From Acidobacteriota bacterium (GTDB lineage: Bacteria > Acidobacteriota > Blastocatellia > Pyrinomonadales > Pyrinomonadaceae): a DNA stretch of 7,194 nucleotides. How positions within the stretch are numbered: position 1 is the stretch's first letter; each line of letters opens with the position of its first letter. A program made the position numbers and the translations under genes. The DNA lies in assembly GCA_963169175.1 (NCBI GenBank), contig CAUJFK010000035.1:1-7194 (forward strand), read 5' to 3'. This document shows positions 6,043-7,194 of this stretch, piece by piece. Below the pieces are notes generated by a model. The model saw nothing but the letters and a program-made list of their open reading frames with translations. It did not search any database and had not been told where the DNA came from.

Positions 6043-6051
6043 TGCTATTAT
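6043..6051 (+). promoter_or_regulatory. Extended -10 promoter candidate for the secreted protein gene
   Basis: TGC directly followed by TATTAT (6046-6051) matches an extended -10 element 33 bases before the ATG at 6085. There is no good -35 hexamer at 16-18 bases. GGGAAT at 6023-6028 could instead be an alternative-sigma -35-like sequence, which I cannot distinguish by eye. Confidence 0.33.
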
Positions 6052-6067
6052 TAGGACAGCCCGCCTT

Positions 6068-6072
6068 GGAGG
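6068..6072 (+). promoter_or_regulatory. Ribosome binding site for the 6085 gene
   Basis: GGAGG lies 12 bases before the ATG at 6085, a little long but the only purine-rich site, and it supports this start together with the signal peptide that begins there. Confidence 0.5.
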
Positions 6073-6084
6073 TTACTTTTACAA

Positions 6085-6849
6085 ATGAAAAAGAACGATC
6101 TTTTGATCTTGCCTGCGCTGTTGGCGCTCCTTGTGGTCGGGGCGGCTGGGCAGACGACCGATCCCGTACCGCCACCACCGCGGCCACAGGCTCCAGTATC
6201 GCCATGCCCTAAGATCGATGTGCAGGGCCAATCCGCTCGTGCTGTTCGTGAAGGCCAGCCGGTAACGTTCGTTGCCAATATTCAAGGCGGCGACACAAAA
6301 GCGGTACCACAGATCATCTGGTCCGTTAGCGGCGGTACGATCAGAGACGGACAGCAAACCCGCAAGATCGATGTCGATTCGACCGGCGCCGGGTTCTATC
6401 GCGAGCTGACCGCAAGCCTTTGGGTTGGCGGCTACGCTCCGGAGTGCATCACCCAGGCGTCGGCTATGGTACGAGTAGTTCCGCCTGCTGCAAAGGCCGA
6501 CGAGTTTGGCGAGCTTGACGCCGCGAAAGAGAAAGAACACCTGTCAGCCGCGGCCTCGGCGGCAGCCCGCTCGGGCGATCAGATGTATGTGATCGTTTAT
6601 GCCGGCCGCACCAGCGAACGCGGCCATGCGTCAAACACATTGCGGCGGATCCGCGCCGAATTGCTAAACGACGGGTTGGAAGCAACACGGATCGGTTTTC
6701 TTGACGGCGGATTCAGAGAAAGGCCGGCGGTCGAGATATGGGCCGTTCCGGAAGGAGCCGAATTTCCAAAGGCGACGCCGACCGTAGATCGCCGCGAGAT
6801 CGTATATCCCAAGCCAACTCCGCCCGCGAGAAAGGCCAGGAAGCCGTAG
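6085..6849 (+). CDS. Secreted protein with Ig-like and OmpA-like C-terminal regions
   Basis: The 254-aa product has a Sec signal peptide: MKKND, then a hydrophobic stretch LLILPALLALLVVG, with a likely cut after AAG22. A proline-rich linker follows (27-40). Residues about 43-133 look like a beta-sandwich Ig/PKD-type domain (GQPVTFVANIQGG, IIWSVSGGTIRDG), with C41 and C121 available for a disulfide. Residues about 139-223 (FGELDAAKEKEHL, MYVIVYAGRTSERG, LRRIRAELLNDGLEATRIGFLDGGFRERPAVEIWAVP) resemble an OmpA-like periplasmic fold, where the YAGR, DGG and E-x-W pattern is one I associate with acidobacterial envelope proteins. The C-terminus is Pro/Lys/Arg-rich. It should act in the periplasm or at the envelope. 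It has its own upstream region of 145 bases and is probably not part of the DNA-repair unit. Export is well supported; function is unknown. Confidence 0.85.
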   Translation: MKKNDLLILPALLALLVVGAAGQTTDPVPPPPRPQAPVSPCPKIDVQGQSARAVREGQPVTFVANIQGGDTKAVPQIIWSVSGGTIRDGQQTRKIDVDSTGAGFYRELTASLWVGGYAPECITQASAMVRVVPPAAKADEFGELDAAKEKEHLSAAASAAARSGDQMYVIVYAGRTSERGHASNTLRRIRAELLNDGLEATRIGFLDGGFRERPAVEIWAVPEGAEFPKATPTVDRREIVYPKPTPPARKARKP

Positions 6850-6852
6850 CTT

Positions 6853-6930
6853 TTCGTGGTTTCTTTCCGTGTGCTTCGTGGTTCCGGTTCCCGACTTCGC
6901 TGCCCTCGAAAGGCACGAATTAAAAATCGA
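6853..6930 (-). repeat. CACGAA-type dispersed repeat, second copy
   Basis: TTCGTGG occurs at 6853-6859 and 6875-6881, spaced 22 bases, so the minus strand carries CCACGAA units as in 2164-2225. A CGAAAGGCACGAA segment at 6907-6919 in + orientation resembles CGAAAGGTCACGAA of the first copy, making this a rearranged or inverted version. It sits directly after the stop of the secreted protein gene. Confidence 0.45.
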
Positions 6931-7004
6931 AGCCCGCGAGGCACGGAGTTTTCCTCGGGTCCGTAGCTGGCTGACCATGCCCTGCCTTTGAACAGGCCTT
7001 CCTT

Positions 7005-7025
7005 CAAAAAGTTCTATTCTTTTTG
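7005..7025. repeat. AT-rich inverted repeat
   Basis: CAAAAAG (7005-7011) and CTTTTTG (7019-7025) are perfect 7-base arms around a 7-base centre, 13 bases upstream of the TATAAT at 7038. It could be an operator, an upstream A/T promoter element or a weak bidirectional terminator; nothing decides between these. Confidence 0.3.
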
Positions 7026-7037
7026 TTTGCATTGCCT

Positions 7038-7043
7038 TATAAT
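7038..7043 (+). promoter_or_regulatory. Consensus -10 box (TATAAT) before the 7109 gene
   Basis: A perfect TATAAT lies 65 bases upstream of the ATG at 7109. The best-placed -35 (TATTCT, 7015-7020, 17-base spacing) is poor, so either an activator or the AT-rich upstream sequence would be needed. Only the -10 is clear. Confidence 0.4.
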
Positions 7044-7074
7044 GCTTTTGGGCATAATAATGCTTTTGGGCATA
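7039..7074 (+). repeat. Perfect 18-bp tandem duplication
   Basis: ATAATGCTTTTGGGCATA at 7039-7056 is repeated exactly at 7057-7074. Each unit contains the inverted pair ATGC and GCAT separated by 6 bases. The first unit overlaps the -10 box, and the junction creates a second -10-like CATAAT (7053-7058). It may be paired regulator sites or a recent slippage duplication. Confidence 0.75.
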
Positions 7075-7108
7075 CCTCTCACCCTCGCTCCCGCCCCTTA
7101 AACTTGCT

Positions 7109-7194
7109 ATGACAAATCTGAAACTCCGTTTATTTATATTGATACTACTTGTCTGTCCGGCGGCTGCCGCGGCACAGACGTCGACAGAGCTTTT
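7109..7194 (+). CDS. Exported protein, N-terminal fragment cut by window edge
   Basis: From the ATG at 7109 the frame stays open to the window end, giving 28 complete codons. They encode a clear Sec signal peptide: a basic start (MTNLKLR), a hydrophobic core LFILILLVC, then PAAAAA, with a likely cut after A22 before QTSTEL. The Cys at 16 does not sit in a good lipobox, because Val precedes it. No Shine-Dalgarno sequence is visible upstream (CCCCTTAAACTTGCT), so the start rests on the signal peptide alone. The mature protein lies outside the window, so no function can be given. Confidence 0.7.
   Translation, partial: MTNLKLRLFILILLVCPAAAAAQTSTEL

Noticed and set aside
6079..6540. 153-aa open frame on the minus strand
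   Set aside because: It is opposite the secreted protein gene, whose signal peptide and ribosome site are convincing. The reverse product shows no coherent domain.
1..7194. CRISPR array, tRNA, rRNA, IS element or integrase
   Set aside because: No regularly spaced direct repeats beyond the 18-bp duplication, no tRNA-like cloverleaf that I could see, no rRNA-like stretch, and no transposase or integrase motif on either strand.

Overview
The window looks like a chromosomal segment of an environmental Gram-negative bacterium. I would guess Acidobacteriota of the Blastocatellia/Pyrinomonadales type, by inference only. The grounds are an outer-membrane TolC-type channel, two proteins with Sec signal peptides, a secreted Ig-like/OmpA-like architecture I associate with that group, weak Shine-Dalgarno use at some starts, and intergenic CACGAA-type dispersed repeats. 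All genes I accept lie on the + strand.

Layout. (1) 1-1212 is the 3' part of a TolC-family outer-membrane efflux gene. (2) 1213-1504 is a gene-free, AT-richer stretch with a 14-bp palindrome beside a weak promoter candidate. (3) 1505-2116 encodes an unrecognised 203-aa protein with an acidic, hydrophobic-tipped C-terminus. (4) 2117-2285 is a small repeat island with two hairpins and CACGAA repeats. (5) 2286-5939 is a tight three-gene unit: a 288-aa unrecognised protein with a lysine-rich tail, a 485-aa ATP-dependent DNA ligase, and a 441-aa fusion of an archaeo-eukaryotic primase (AEP/PrimPol) domain to a HAD-family phosphatase-like domain. (6) 6085-6849 encodes a secreted Ig-like/OmpA-like protein. 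(7) 6850-7108 is intergenic, with a second copy of the CACGAA repeat family, an AT-rich inverted repeat, and a -10-like TATAAT running into a perfect 18-bp tandem duplication. (8) 7109-7194 is the start of another exported protein, cut by the window edge.

The centre of interest is 2286-5939, possibly with the gene at 1505. Ligase, AEP polymerase and HAD phosphatase are the activities needed to clean, fill and seal a broken DNA end. This parallels bacterial NHEJ LigD (polymerase, phosphoesterase and ligase domains). Here the ligase is separate, the phosphoesterase domain is replaced by a HAD domain, and no Ku gene is visible. The ligase and its upstream gene overlap by one base and the primase gene starts 4 bases after the ligase stop, which supports co-translation. 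I infer a Ku-less or Ku-replaced DNA-end repair (or conflict/defence) module in which one of the unrecognised proteins may supply the DNA-binding role. Domain calls rest on motifs read by eye; the pathway is inference.
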